A stretch of DNA of 64,000 bases, from positions 1,116,001 through 1,180,000 of the forward strand of contig CM067104.1 in NCBI GenBank assembly GCA_034008185.1, written 5' to 3'. The DNA is from Gorsachius magnificus (lineage: Eukaryota > Chordata > Aves > Pelecaniformes > Ardeidae). Under the pieces are notes generated by a model, which was not told the origin of the DNA, did no database searches, and was given only the letters and a program-made list of their open reading frames with translations. Shown piece after piece: positions 57,201 to 64,000 of the stretch (position 1 is its first letter; every line of letters starts with the position of its first letter). The position numbers were made by a program, and so were the translations under genes.

Positions 57201-57295
57201 TTTGATTCACAACGACACATTCACAATAAAGTATACTGTAAACGTACCTGTCCACAGCCGGGGGCATTGCACACAAACGGCCTGTCGTCTCCCAT
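12637..57295 (-). CDS. ATF7: ATF7, bZIP transcription factor, 11 coding exons
   Basis: ATF7 (ATF2 subfamily) binds CRE/AP-1 sites in the nucleus as a homodimer or with Jun/Fos-type bZIPs; p38/JNK signalling acts through its N-terminal activation domain. Minus-strand exons: 57248-57295 (ATG), 31554-31650, 28187-28305, 25330-25433, 24526-24683, 21863-21962, 20522-20635, 19244-19390, 17026-17223, 15588-15696, 12637-12854. Together they encode about 470-480 residues: C2H2 finger (C9, C14, H27, H31), T51-P-T53-P phosphosite segment, a Pro/Ser-rich middle, basic region (about 330-350), zipper leucines 356, 363, 370, 377 and 384, and the C-terminus PQSQSAGR. Phases agree except at 25330-25433, which looks 28 nt short. 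ATF2 and CREB5 are excluded by near identity to ATF7 in the middle region and by the neighbours. Confidence 0.97.
12855..15587 (-). other. ATF7 intron before last exon
   Basis: Ends in a T24 run that strengthens the acceptor. 14200-15060 is AT-rich with TAATAATA and ATTA motifs and few repeats, so it could be conserved regulatory DNA, but this was not tested. No exon or mobile element recognised. Confidence 0.6.
15588..15696 (-). CDS. ATF7: ATF7 exon: zipper end
   Basis: Reads NEVTLLRNEVAQLKQLLLAH then KDCPVTALQKKTQGYL, continuing the leucine heptads (377 and 384). Acceptor TTTCCATCTCAG, donor CTCG|GTGAGT, phase 1. Confidence 0.97.
15697..17025 (-). other. ATF7 intron between the two zipper exons
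   Basis: Unique-looking sequence with one A20 run near 16523. No exon or mobile element recognised. Confidence 0.6.
17026..17223 (-). CDS. ATF7: ATF7 exon: bZIP basic region and zipper start
   Basis: 66 codons, phase 0 at both ends. Reads VSPAQPTPSTGGRRRRTVDE, then DPDERRQRFLERNRAAASRC and RQKRKLWVSSLEKKAEELTT. The NRAAASRCR core contacts DNA. Zipper leucines 356, 363 and 370 lie here. Acceptor CATCTCCAG is fed by a pyrimidine tract kept intact although an LTR sits 47 bp upstream. Donor CTGAGC|GTGAGT is unusual at -1 but the rest is consensus. Confidence 0.98.
17275..17829 (+). mobile_element. Solo LTR, avian ERVL-type endogenous retrovirus
   Basis: A 555-bp element starting TGTCCTGG and ending CGCAACA (TG...CA), flanked by the 5-bp direct repeat AGCAG at 17270-17274 and 17830-17834, the target-site duplication of an LTR insertion. 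I recognise the start (GGCTGGGATAGAGTTAATTT) and end (CCCATCCCACTGAGG..GAGCGAGCGGCTGCCTGG) as the LTR family common in bird genomes and assigned to ERVL. It contains ATTAAA near 17690. No internal viral genes remain beside it, so it is a solo LTR left by recombination. It lies antisense in an ATF7 intron. Confidence 0.9.
17853..17948 (+). mobile_element. CR1 LINE 3' end, short
   Basis: Reads GGTTGGACTCAATGATCTTT, AAAGGTCTTTTCCAACC and ends GATTCTATGACTCTAT, the CR1 3' tail with its 8-bp microsatellite-like end. It lies 19 bp right of the LTR target duplication. Confidence 0.85.
19244..19390 (-). CDS. ATF7: ATF7 exon: linker upstream of bZIP
   Basis: Acceptor CTTCAACAG. Reads RLKASLTASSSLNGSNLVVG then SASTMVTARPEQSQILVQHP and DAPSPAQPQ; 49 codons. 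The stretch after RLKA differs from mammalian THQVSSINGGCG, otherwise it is close. Donor CACAG|GTCTGC lacks the usual purine at +3 and is weak. Confidence 0.95.
19391..21862 (-). other. Two ATF7 introns around the 20522-20635 exon
   Basis: Introns 19391-20521 and 20636-21862. Next to the exon at 21863 lies a CTCCTCCTCC run (about 21710-21730). No mobile element recognised. Confidence 0.55.
20522..20635 (-). CDS. ATF7: ATF7 exon: region before bZIP linker
   Basis: Acceptor CCGATAG. Reads LARPMSMVPNIPGIPGPPIN then SSGSISPSGLPVHSEAKM; 38 codons, phase 0 at both ends. Donor ATG|GTAAGT, a perfect consensus. Confidence 0.97.
21863..21962 (-). CDS. ATF7: ATF7 exon: Pro-rich middle region
   Basis: Acceptor TTTTTCCAG. 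Reads SPTGSLPLVVQLANGQTMPV then LPGPPVQMPSVIS, ATF7 type (mammals have LVMHLANG). Donor TATCG|GTGAGA, phase 0. Confidence 0.97.
21963..24525 (-). other. ATF7 intron
   Basis: No exon, RNA gene or mobile element recognised. GC-moderate sequence with a CTCCTCCTCC stretch near 22890. Confidence 0.55.
24526..24683 (-). CDS. ATF7: ATF7 exon: Pro/Thr-rich middle region
   Basis: Acceptor CCTCTTCAG. Reads EITSKPVIISTPTPTIVRPG then SLPLHLGYDPLHPTLPSPTS and VITQAPPSNRQL; nearly the mammalian ATF7 sequence. Donor CTCGG|GTAAGT, phase 2, fitting the next exon. Confidence 0.97.
24798..24862 (-). mobile_element. MIR SINE fragment
   Basis: ACAGAAACTGAGGCACGGAG followed by CATACCCAAAGCCACACTGA is the reverse complement of the MIR segment ending in a TCAGTTTC motif. 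Old, diverged copy. Confidence 0.65.
25330..25433 (-). CDS. ATF7: ATF7 exon with apparent 28-nt deletion
   Basis: Acceptor CCTGTAG and donor GAAG|GTAGGG are good. The first part reads SAGALDMSLPSTPDIKI in the frame given by the previous exon. The last part reads DNSPDSPASNPQSPQNKEK, correct for ATF7 but in another frame. Between them the family's K-E-E-E-P-V-E-V stretch is missing. Length is 104 nt; 132 (44 codons) would keep frame. Without repair the frame reaches the junction out of phase and the bZIP would be lost. Confidence 0.88.
28185..28186 (-). other. ATF7: GC-type 5' splice site in ATF7
   Basis: The exon/intron border reads AAAAAG|GCAAGA on the minus strand. AG|GCAAG is the consensus of the minor GC-AG class. 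The frame and phase to the next exon (SAGALDMSLPS) require the cut here. The nearest downstream GT would add basic residues unknown in the family. Confidence 0.75.
28187..28305 (-). CDS. ATF7: ATF7 exon: activation domain with TPTP sites
   Basis: Reads DQTPTPTRFLKNCEEVGLFN then ELASSFEHEFKKAAEDDEKK. Thr51 and Thr53 in TPTP are the stress-kinase sites of the ATF2/ATF7 family, and the following helix is a kinase docking and activation segment. The exon ends in phase 0 at AAG|GCAAGA, a GC rather than GT donor; no good GT is nearby. Confidence 0.95.
28306..31553 (-). other. ATF7 intron
   Basis: Contains C18 (about 28506) and A19 (about 28537) runs, the ancient LINE fragment at 29080-29275, and A-rich tracts at 29900-29965 and 31280-31325. 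No exon recognised. Confidence 0.55.
29080..29275 (-). mobile_element. Ancient CR1-like LINE fragment
   Basis: On the plus strand ACATAGATTTTTAAGCACAAAGG, then TAGCCTGACCTCCTGTATAAAACA, and later AGTGGTGGAGTCTTCCACAG, which I recognise as the reverse complement of an old LINE 3' end common to turtles, crocodilians and birds. It is diverged and gapped. Confidence 0.6.
31554..31650 (-). CDS. ATF7: ATF7 exon: finger histidines
   Basis: Reads RFTNEDHLAVHKHKHEMTLK then FGPARTDSVIIA, identical to the known family sequence. Supplies His27 and His31, completing the finger begun 25.6 kb upstream. Acceptor CATTTCAG, donor AGCAG|GTATGT, ending in phase 1. Confidence 0.97.
36155..36262 (+). mobile_element. 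MIR SINE 3' half
   Basis: CATTTCCCATCTGAGCAATGACAACGAT, GGCTGTAAGGATTAATT, GTGCATAAAGTGCCC: the MIR 3' half in order. It abuts the LINE tip at 36266. Confidence 0.7.
36266..36345 (-). mobile_element. Ancient CR1-like LINE 3' tip
   Basis: TCATAGATTTTAAAGGCCGG then GGGGACCATTACAATTATCT on the plus strand match the reverse complement of the same old LINE 3' end as at 29080-29275. Confidence 0.6.
39322..39395 (+). mobile_element. MIR SINE core
   Basis: CAGCTCGAATCCCAGCAGCA then GTGTGACCTTGGGCAAGCCA, the conserved MIR core, followed by a CTTCCCCTACC remnant. Confidence 0.75.
44375..44438. repeat. A16/T35 inverted homopolymers
   Basis: A16 (44375-44390), a 13-bp spacer, then T35 (44404-44438); able to fold back on either strand. 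In the large ATF7 intron. Confidence 0.8.
53153..53229. repeat. 23-bp tandem repeat, 3.3 copies
   Basis: TGTCCCTGCTGGAGAACAGC plus TCT, three perfect copies and a partial. Perfect identity suggests a recent expansion. Confidence 0.9.
55300..55532 (+). mobile_element. Ancient CR1-like LINE 3' region
   Basis: TTTAGACTGGAAATAAGGCA, TTAGAACAACTTAACCAAGG, CCATCACTGGAAATATTTTAAATCAAG, then a GAGGTCAGGTTAGATCACAA end: the sense copy of the same ancient LINE. It is the longest of the three. Confidence 0.75.
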
Positions 57296-57316
57296 ATTTC
57301 ATGCAGCTGAGCTAAG
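57248..57316 (-). CDS. ATF7: ATF7 first coding exon (ATG; finger cysteines)
   Basis: Acceptor TTTTTCCTCAG before 57316, 21 nt of 5' UTR, ATG at 57293-57295, then MGDDRPFVCNAPGCGQ and donor CAG|GTACGT. Carries Cys9 and Cys14 of the C2H2 finger. Because an acceptor precedes it, at least one non-coding exon lies further upstream; I could not identify it. Confidence 0.96.
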
Positions 57317-57682
57317 CTGAGGAAAAAGGAGAGAAGAGGAAATTGTTAAATAAGCTAAAAAAATTAAAAATATCCAGAGCAGAAGCTGCCCTTTGCAGGG
57401 CTGTAATTAATCAACGCTGTGCTCGCAGGGAAGGAGGATCTCTCTGTGCCCTAGACACAATCAAGGAAGAGAAATTAATCCAACCCAAGTTTAAATAAGA
57501 CTTCGGAGGGCCCAGTCGATTTTTCACACACCGAAGAGAACGCACGGCATCGCAGCTAGAAGGGCTCATTGGGAACCGTGACAGCGAGACAGTGCGGGCC
57601 AGCGGGTAGGAAAGGAGCGGGAGTTTTCCATGCCTGGGCTCCCACCAAGGCCCACCACCAATTCTCTGAAGGGCCAAGGGAC

Positions 57683-57725
57683 ATTCTGCATCTCAGTGTC
57701 ACCACCTGCAAGCTGGGGACAACGC
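57683..57725 (+). mobile_element. Possible MIR fragment
   Basis: ATCTCAGTGTCACCACCTGC then AAGCTGGGGACAACGC resembles the MIR part CTCAGTTTCCCCATCTGTAA. Short, so uncertain. Confidence 0.35.
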
Positions 57726-59323
57726 TCGTCTCTTGCAAAGGACCGTCTGGCGCAGCAAAGACCGACGAAACATCCCCCAGACGGAAGGCGTCGAGGAAGG
57801 GCACAGCCTGCTTCGCCCTCCCTTCGTATTTACAGTAGAAAGCACAGACACATAAGCAAAGACAGTGACAATCTACAGGAAAAAAAAAAAAGTGCAAGCA
57901 AGAAGCGATCTAATAAATCCAAGTCCTCTCTATGTACAAGTTATATTTTCAATGGGAGAGAACTAAAATTTGTCATTTAATTAATTAAGGGATTATAGGA
58001 GTGGTGCTCCGTTTTACAAGGCAATAATCTGGCTCCCTAGTGGGTAAACTACAAGGCTGATGGCAGGGGTAGTTTATCACAGATTATAGCCAAGGATAAC
58101 AAAACACTCAGTCCTATTATGCTACAAGTGAAGCTATTCTTATTAATAAAAAATAAGAGTAAATAAAGTAACCCCCACCACCTCAAATTCAAGAAATAAT
58201 GGTTCCCTCCACCCACTGATATTTTTATAGCAGGATTTTAAAAAGCTATAATAAAGCAAATGCTATCTCTTCAGGGGGTTTACTGTGCGAACACGTTCTG
58301 GCTGTTCACGTTGCTCCCAGCATCTCTTTACTCCAAGTTCGGCACTTGGCTTCAGCTCGCTAGAGCCAAGAGCAGAAACGAAACCAGAACGGGGCCAGAA
58401 CGCGTTCACGAAGACACAGGCTCTTTGAGTTAGCTTTTTGCATTTCTAGCCATTAATCCACGCACGCGCACACCCCAGGGGCAGCGAGAGGGTGGGGAGA
58501 CTTGTTATTTTTAGGAGCTATACGAGAAAGCGCTCCAAGAATGCGACGTGAGCAGCAGAGGGTGAATGCATGTGCTACAAAAAAGCAGTCCCGTTCTGCT
58601 TTTATTGAAAAGGCATAGAAATCAGCTATTGTTTAATATGAAAAAAAAAAAAAAAAAAAAGAGTATTTTTCTATTACCATGTGCTAGGGCAGTGTGCAGT
58701 TAAAATGGGTGGCTACGAGAGGAGGAATTCCCCTCTCCGAGCGCTGGCTCAGCCGCAGCACGCAACGGCAACAACCCAAAGCTATGGGAAAGTAGCTGCC
58801 AGTTCTTCTCCCACAAAAAGGGGAGAGACGTCCACAACGCTATGTTTGGATTTATTAAGCAAAACTCCAGGGCCTAGGCAAAGACAAACTCACAAAGGAT
58901 AAACAGCCCTCTCACAAATGGAACGGGCTAGCAGCCAAAACGCTCCCTAGCATAGGACGAGCGTAATAATAAAGGCGATAAAGATGGCCGGGAACACCCA
59001 CCCACCACAGCAGCCCCCCAGAAAAGTTCTCAGAAGTGAAACAGGACTTGCAGAAGCGGAGGGTGGCACAGCAGGAGATGACAGCAGCTCTGTATCGGAA
59101 GATTAAATCCTGGCAAAGGCTAGCCTTGAGGTGACACGGGCGCAGATGACAGCAAGATGAGCCTGAGCGAGGCCACATTAAAACATTAGGACTCTTCGTA
59201 CCACCCTTCTGAACTTCCACCAAAGCTCCAAACTGGGAACTTGAGAAACCAAAATACTGACCCCATTGCTCCTGCCTTCTAAACAAACAGCGATCACACC
59301 TCCATCTCTCCACAACCAACTGG

Positions 59324-59484
59324 TCCTCCTCCAAGAGGAACCTCCAACTCGTCCTCCTCCAAGAGGAACCTCCAACTCGTCCTCCTCCAAGAGGAACCTC
59401 CAACTCGTCCTCCTCCAAGAGGAACCTCCAACTCGTCCTCCTCCAAGAGGAACCTCCAACTCGTCCTCCTCCAAGAGGAACCTC
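59324..59484. repeat. 28-bp tandem repeat, six copies
   Basis: TCCTCCTCCAAGAGGAACCT plus CCAACTCG, six essentially identical copies. Since 28 is not a multiple of 3, the open frames across it shift with each copy and are artefacts. Lies upstream of the ATF7 coding exons. Confidence 0.92.
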
Positions 59485-62295
59485 CTCCAGGCCCTGAAGC
59501 AGCTGACTTACGCGCATCCACTGCGTCCTAACAGCAGGCACACAAGACACTGTCGTGACCTGCTCTGAAGGCACACACAAGCCCAGGCTTCCTCAGGAAG
59601 TTTTAACATGCAACAGTAGTTGCAAGGAGGGATGAAGAGGTCAAACCTTCTTGGAATACCAAACCACTGCTCAGATCAACTCCCTGACACCGCAAAGAAG
59701 AGAAGCACAAAACCGATTAAATGGCTTTTTATCGCCTGCACTGTGAGGTCCAAAAATATTGCACCCAGACCTTCCAGTTAGCTGCACAAAAAGCTACAGG
59801 TCTGGATGAGTCAAGACACAGGGCTTAGTCCTTCATCACCCACTCCTAGCAGCAGGCAGCCCAATTATTACTCTTTCTGTAAGAAAATAGCAAGAGAAAT
59901 CGGACCAGACACAAAGGAAACATCAACTCGATGACTACAGAGTTATTTTACCGTCGCTTTTGCAGTACAGTGGCTGGTAAAACTATGGTTATCAGGACAC
60001 AGACCAAATAAAAGTCAACAATTGCTGTCTTGGGCAGCCTGGACCTTGGTTTTTGCTCTCCCAACAGTCTCACTTTGTGCCATACGTCTTCCTTGCCCAT
60101 ACGACACGAGGATCTGTCCCACAGCTCTCAGCGCAGCCAAGGCTCCCCAGAGCTGCAGTCTGCGTTGTCTTATCAAGCTGAAGGTAGACGCAAGAGTCGT
60201 TAGTTCCAGATTTCTTAATCCCTACTTAGTCAACGATTTGTGCACTCTTTGACAAGCTGGTTACCTGCAAAGTGAGGGGCAGAAGCTCGCACTCAGGGGG
60301 GCTCACAGGTTCGTGTTTGAACGGCACTTTGATGATGCCAATAGCACCAGGAATGACCATCCTTAGAGCTGGCAAGGTAAGCGCGTGACCGTATGAGAGC
60401 CTGAAAGCTCCTCTTGAGAGGAGTCCTCCCAGCCAGGTATGCTGGTGAACTGGTCTACAAAGGGAGCCTGGGGCACCAGTTTCTACAATTCTCAAACTAA
60501 CCACAAAAATGAGAAGCCCTCTGCCAGTCCAGCGCCACATTCAGCCATTGCCAAGCAATTTAGCAGCTCCAGGTTAAGAGCTATGGTACCAAGCCAGCAG
60601 CAAAGTCACAAAACTGTAAAGGACAGTTGTAATGCCCCTGGCTGTCAAAGTCAGGCTGGCTGGTGCTGGAAGCGTCTGAAGACTGTTTAAATCACCCCCC
60701 TGCATTTCAACTGGGTGGCGTGGGATGAGGTTGGGGATGTGTTTATTTCATCAACAAACAAATCTTATTGTTAAACACGCAGCATAATTATTACGGAGGG
60801 AGACTGCTGTATTTCACAGGGCGGCCAACCCTATGCTTTTTTAATTAACGCAGGTCAGAGATCTGTCCTTACCGCTGTCACTTCAGCAGCTTGCTGCCTT
60901 CGCCAATATGAAGAACTTCAGGGTCTCTCTACCTCGTATTTATGCTTCCGATGCGTATAAAAGCTATTTAAGAAATTAAAGAAATGGATCAGCTGTCACT
61001 CGCGAGGCTTTGATAACACTAACTGAAAGGGAGAGCAGGAAAACAAAACAAAAACCCAATGGCATTTCAGGCTGCCTGCCAGCGACTTCTGATAGCATAA
61101 CAAGCAGCTCTTAAAAAAAACAAAAAACAAAACAAAAAAAAATCGGGACCAACACACTGCAAAAACCTCAGTTTACTTGATCTTGCAAAGTGTCAGGAGG
61201 ATTCACTCATTCTTTAAAGAAAGATTTAGCTGCTCGTTCACTATAGAATATGACTGGTATGTACATACATGTGCTCAGATTTATATCACATTTAGTCAGA
61301 ATAAATTGCTTCAATAAATTCTATTCTTAAGAACAGGCAGAATAAGCAGATGATTGGATACTGGGAACACATTCTCATTCCTCTTCCTGCAGCCGCGGGA
61401 CAGTATTTCACTGTTTTGATGATTTTTAGCATGTTGGAAACAGCAAGGGGAAGCGAAGAAATGCAGACAGATTACTGAAGCGTGCTTCAAAGTTCTGTCA
61501 GCACAGACCTGACAAGCAGCTGCCGTTGCATGGAAAACAAGACACTTTCAACCAAAATAGACTGTGCTCCCCAAGTCTGTATGTGTGTTTTGTTTTATTT
61601 TTTTTTTTAACTCTCTTGCCTTATTAACTCATGCAAATAACCTATAGGCTGTCTGTAAAAAGAAGTAAATCCAAAGCCATACTTCACAGCAGTCTCGAGT
61701 GTGGCTTGTGCTGATAATCAGGCACCCCTTGGAGTCTGCACGGGGTATTTAAAGAGTACAAATTTTCTGAAGACTAGCACATATAGAGCAGCGCTCTCAA
61801 CGGGAGCAACTCCTCTGGAGCACACACAGCATGCAGGAAAACAGAATGAACACGAGCTTTGCATCCAAGAGCACATCTGCTCCGTAGCAGATCCCATTCC
61901 CACCTTCAACCGCAACGTTAACTCCTCACCAAAGCAACCGCAGCATCACAAGGGGATGTTTGCAAAGCGGGACAAGCGTAGCCAGGACAACAGCCCCACT
62001 TGCACCATTTCTCCAGCACGGCTTATCCAAAGCTGTCAGCGCTGACAGAGCAGTGATGACTTTTTCCTGAAGTTAATCTCCTTCTCGATTGGTTGGGGAT
62101 ATCGCCTCTTCCTACTTCTGGCATGGAGATAAATAAGAAATATTATGTGGAGTGGTTCAGTGCATGCCAGGATGCTGGGTTGACATCGAGCTGACAGCGG
62201 AGGCACGTGTTGCGATAGCATGTGAGATACAAGGGGCTGGGCTCTCCTGCAAACGAAGAGAGGCAGAGTCCCAGAGCAACATTCACCCAAGTCGT

Positions 62296-62350
62296 ATTCC
62301 CAGCTCCGTCACCGCCTTGCGCCATGATCTTCGGCAACCCGCTTACGATT
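62296..62350 (+). mobile_element. Possible MIR core fragment
   Basis: ATTCCCAGCTCCGTCACCGC then ATGATCTTCGGCAACC resembles the MIR core (CCAGCTCTGCCACT...CCTTGGGCAA). Diverged. Confidence 0.35.
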
Positions 62351-63726
62351 GCTTTGCAGCTAGAGAAAACCAAATGCTCCGGAGATTAAATGCACACCCA
62401 CGTAGGCTGCACTCACTCAACTGCTGCACAAATTGCATTTGTAGGGTATGAAGACGTTTAAAGTTTTGATTCCACGAGGAAGTTGTGCGCAAAGCCTTTT
62501 GTTAATTCAGGTCCTTAGCTGGGAGGGATCACATGCATTTTTAAAGGAAAAAGTAATCGAGTCACAGCTGATGCGTAATAAAATTAAGTATTTTGCTGTC
62601 TGTGCTATGAGGCAGCATGTTTTAAATGTCCATTAACAAAAGAGCATTTGGGGCAGCCTGAGGCCTTCCCGATAGCAGAGGTCTTCTATTAAGTTCCGAA
62701 GAACTACAAGACATTGTTTTGGAGATGATTACTGGTCTGATGAAGAAGGAATTGGAGACAATCTACTTTGCTTTGAAAAATCTGAGTCAAGAGCGTGAAC
62801 GTGGTGGTGCAGACGCCACATCAATTTTGTGTGCAATACGCCAAGCGTGCTGCAGATTGCTTAATAAATAATTCAGTCAACAGACCCACCTGAAACTTGC
62901 TGGAAGAATTCCCTTGTCAAGAGTCAAGAGAATTAAAAAAGAAAACCCTCAAACAAATCAAAATATCAAATTAGCAGCTGCAGAACTCAAAAGCATAGAA
63001 AATCCCCTTAGAATCACGGAGGCTTATAAATGAAAAAAATTATCACGGGCTGAACCTGGGCACAAGAGCTTGCTCTCAGCGATGAAGAAGGTGGCAATTC
63101 GCCCCTCTGACGGACATTAGGAGGCCTACAGGCTTTGATACGGCTGCACTGAAGAGATGACTACTCACCACTTTTGAACCGGTTTGTCCTCTCAAAGTTT
63201 AAACCCAACAGAAGGTGGTCTTCTCCACATTTCAGAATATATACACCTATCACCTTAGACCAAATATATTTAGAACTATGTTTTAACTAACCTGTTTGCA
63301 ATGCCTGGTGTAGACAGGATCAACTGTAATCCGAGGTAGCCGTAAGGATCCCTAATCTAGGCAAGCCCCTGCACAGGGAAGGCAGACAGATGGAAGTGAA
63401 GAGTTTTGCCCGCAGCACCAGTGCCAGCACAGGAAGAGATTACACGCCACGACGTTCGCTGTGCCTCCTTCTACACAACGGAAAGAGAAGAGAAGGGTCT
63501 TCCCAAAGAGCTGTGTAAGGCCACAGTCGGGGCTGGATAAGCCTTTGCCAATTTTGTGATGACAAAGCACAGCGTTACTTGGAGGAGATGCACAAACCTC
63601 ACACTACCAGCAATTTAGGGATGTAAAGCTCCGTGTACTTTTCAAATGGGTGCTTTGGAAGATGCTTTGCCATTATTCTTCCCCATGACTCTTCACAGAA
63701 GTCCTCCAGGAAGCAAGACAGTGCAA

Positions 63727-63992
63727 ATAGGACGAGGGGTAATGGTTTCAAACTAAAAGAGGGTAGATTTAGCTAGGCATAAGGAAAAAATTTTTTACAG
63801 TGAGGGTGGCGAAACACCGGCACAGGTTGCCCAGAGAGGTGGGGGATGCCCCATCCCTGGGAACATTCAAGGTCAGGTTGGACAGGGCTGTGAGCATCCT
63901 GGTCTGGTTGGGGATGGCCCTGCTAACGGCAGGGGGTTGGACTGGATAAGCTTCAAAAGGCCCCTTCCAACCCAAACCCTTCTGTGATTCTA
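63727..63992 (+). mobile_element. CR1 LINE 3' end
   Basis: Contains GGTTGCCCAGAGAGGTGG, GATGCCCCATCCCTGGGAA, GGGGGTTGGACTGGAT and CCCCTTCCAACCCAAACC and ends TCTGTGATTCTA: a 5'-truncated CR1 3' region, the main avian LINE. No coding capacity remains. Confidence 0.93.
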
Positions 63993-64000
63993 AATGAGTT

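Larger units (their letters stand above)
31651..57247 (-). other. Large ATF7 intron (25.6 kb)
   Basis: Holds two MIRs, two ancient LINE pieces, many A or T runs of 15-36 and a three-copy repeat at 53153. 49500-50350 is notably AT-rich. A segment at 40125-40914 is open on both strands but has no recognised domain. No RNA gene recognised. Confidence 0.55.
57317..64000 (-). other. ATF7 first intron or 5' flank
   Basis: Contains possible MIR pieces, the 28-bp tandem repeat and a CR1. There is no CpG-island-like GC-rich block, so the ATF7 promoter is probably beyond the window. No other gene recognised. Confidence 0.5.

Noticed and set aside
58912..59580. 222-codon minus frame with repeated Glu-Glu-Asp-Glu-Leu units
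   Set aside because: Produced by the 28-bp tandem repeat, whose unit is not a multiple of three. No supporting domain or splice sites.
1..64000. tRNA, rRNA, snRNA or microRNA genes
   Set aside because: I looked for cloverleaf B-box motifs and known small-RNA sequences by eye and found none I could support. A covariance-model scan was not possible.

Overview
This is a vertebrate, almost certainly avian, genomic window holding three neighbouring protein-coding genes in the order TARBP2 (+), NPFF (-), ATF7 (-). This matches the order known from mammals in the HOXC-linked region (12q13 in human). The bird assignment is inferred from three things: a typical CR1 3' end at the right edge, a solo LTR of the avian ERVL type at 17275-17829, and a very GC-rich left 6-7 kb with long C/G runs and minisatellites, as seen on avian microchromosomes. 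No bacterial features, CRISPR arrays or operons are present. I recognised all genes by reading exon translations against my memory of the vertebrate proteins. No alignment or database search was run.

Left end, 1-4260: the 3' two thirds of TARBP2 (TRBP, the Dicer partner). Seven exons run from the end of dsRBD1 to the stop at 4071-4073, with a poly(A) signal at 4229-4234. Introns are short, G- or C-rich and full of tandem repeats. 4380-5440: a compact NPFF gene on the minus strand that ends tail-to-tail with TARBP2, its poly(A) signal at 4396-4401. Two apparent 1-nt losses interrupt its reading frame.

6388-57316 (minus): ATF7, with all 11 coding exons located (ATG at 57293-57295, stop at 12637-12639). 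A probable 6.2-kb 3' UTR carries two minisatellites and a 42-nt U-tract. Exon order gives a split C2H2 finger, the TPTP phosphosite segment, a proline/serine-rich middle, the bZIP and the conserved C-terminus. Two oddities are a GC-type 5' splice site after the fourth exon and an apparent 28-nt deletion in the following exon. The solo LTR sits 47 bp upstream of the bZIP exon.

57317-64000 is the first intron or 5' flank of ATF7, with a 28-bp minisatellite and a CR1. I recognise no gene in it; the non-coding first exon and promoter were not found and probably lie beyond the window.

I see no undescribed biological system. The points worth checking are the frame breaks in NPFF, ATF7 and TARBP2 (assembly error or real change), a missing block in TARBP2 dsRBD3 with a new C-terminal tail, the GC-AG intron, and the LTR beside the bZIP exon.
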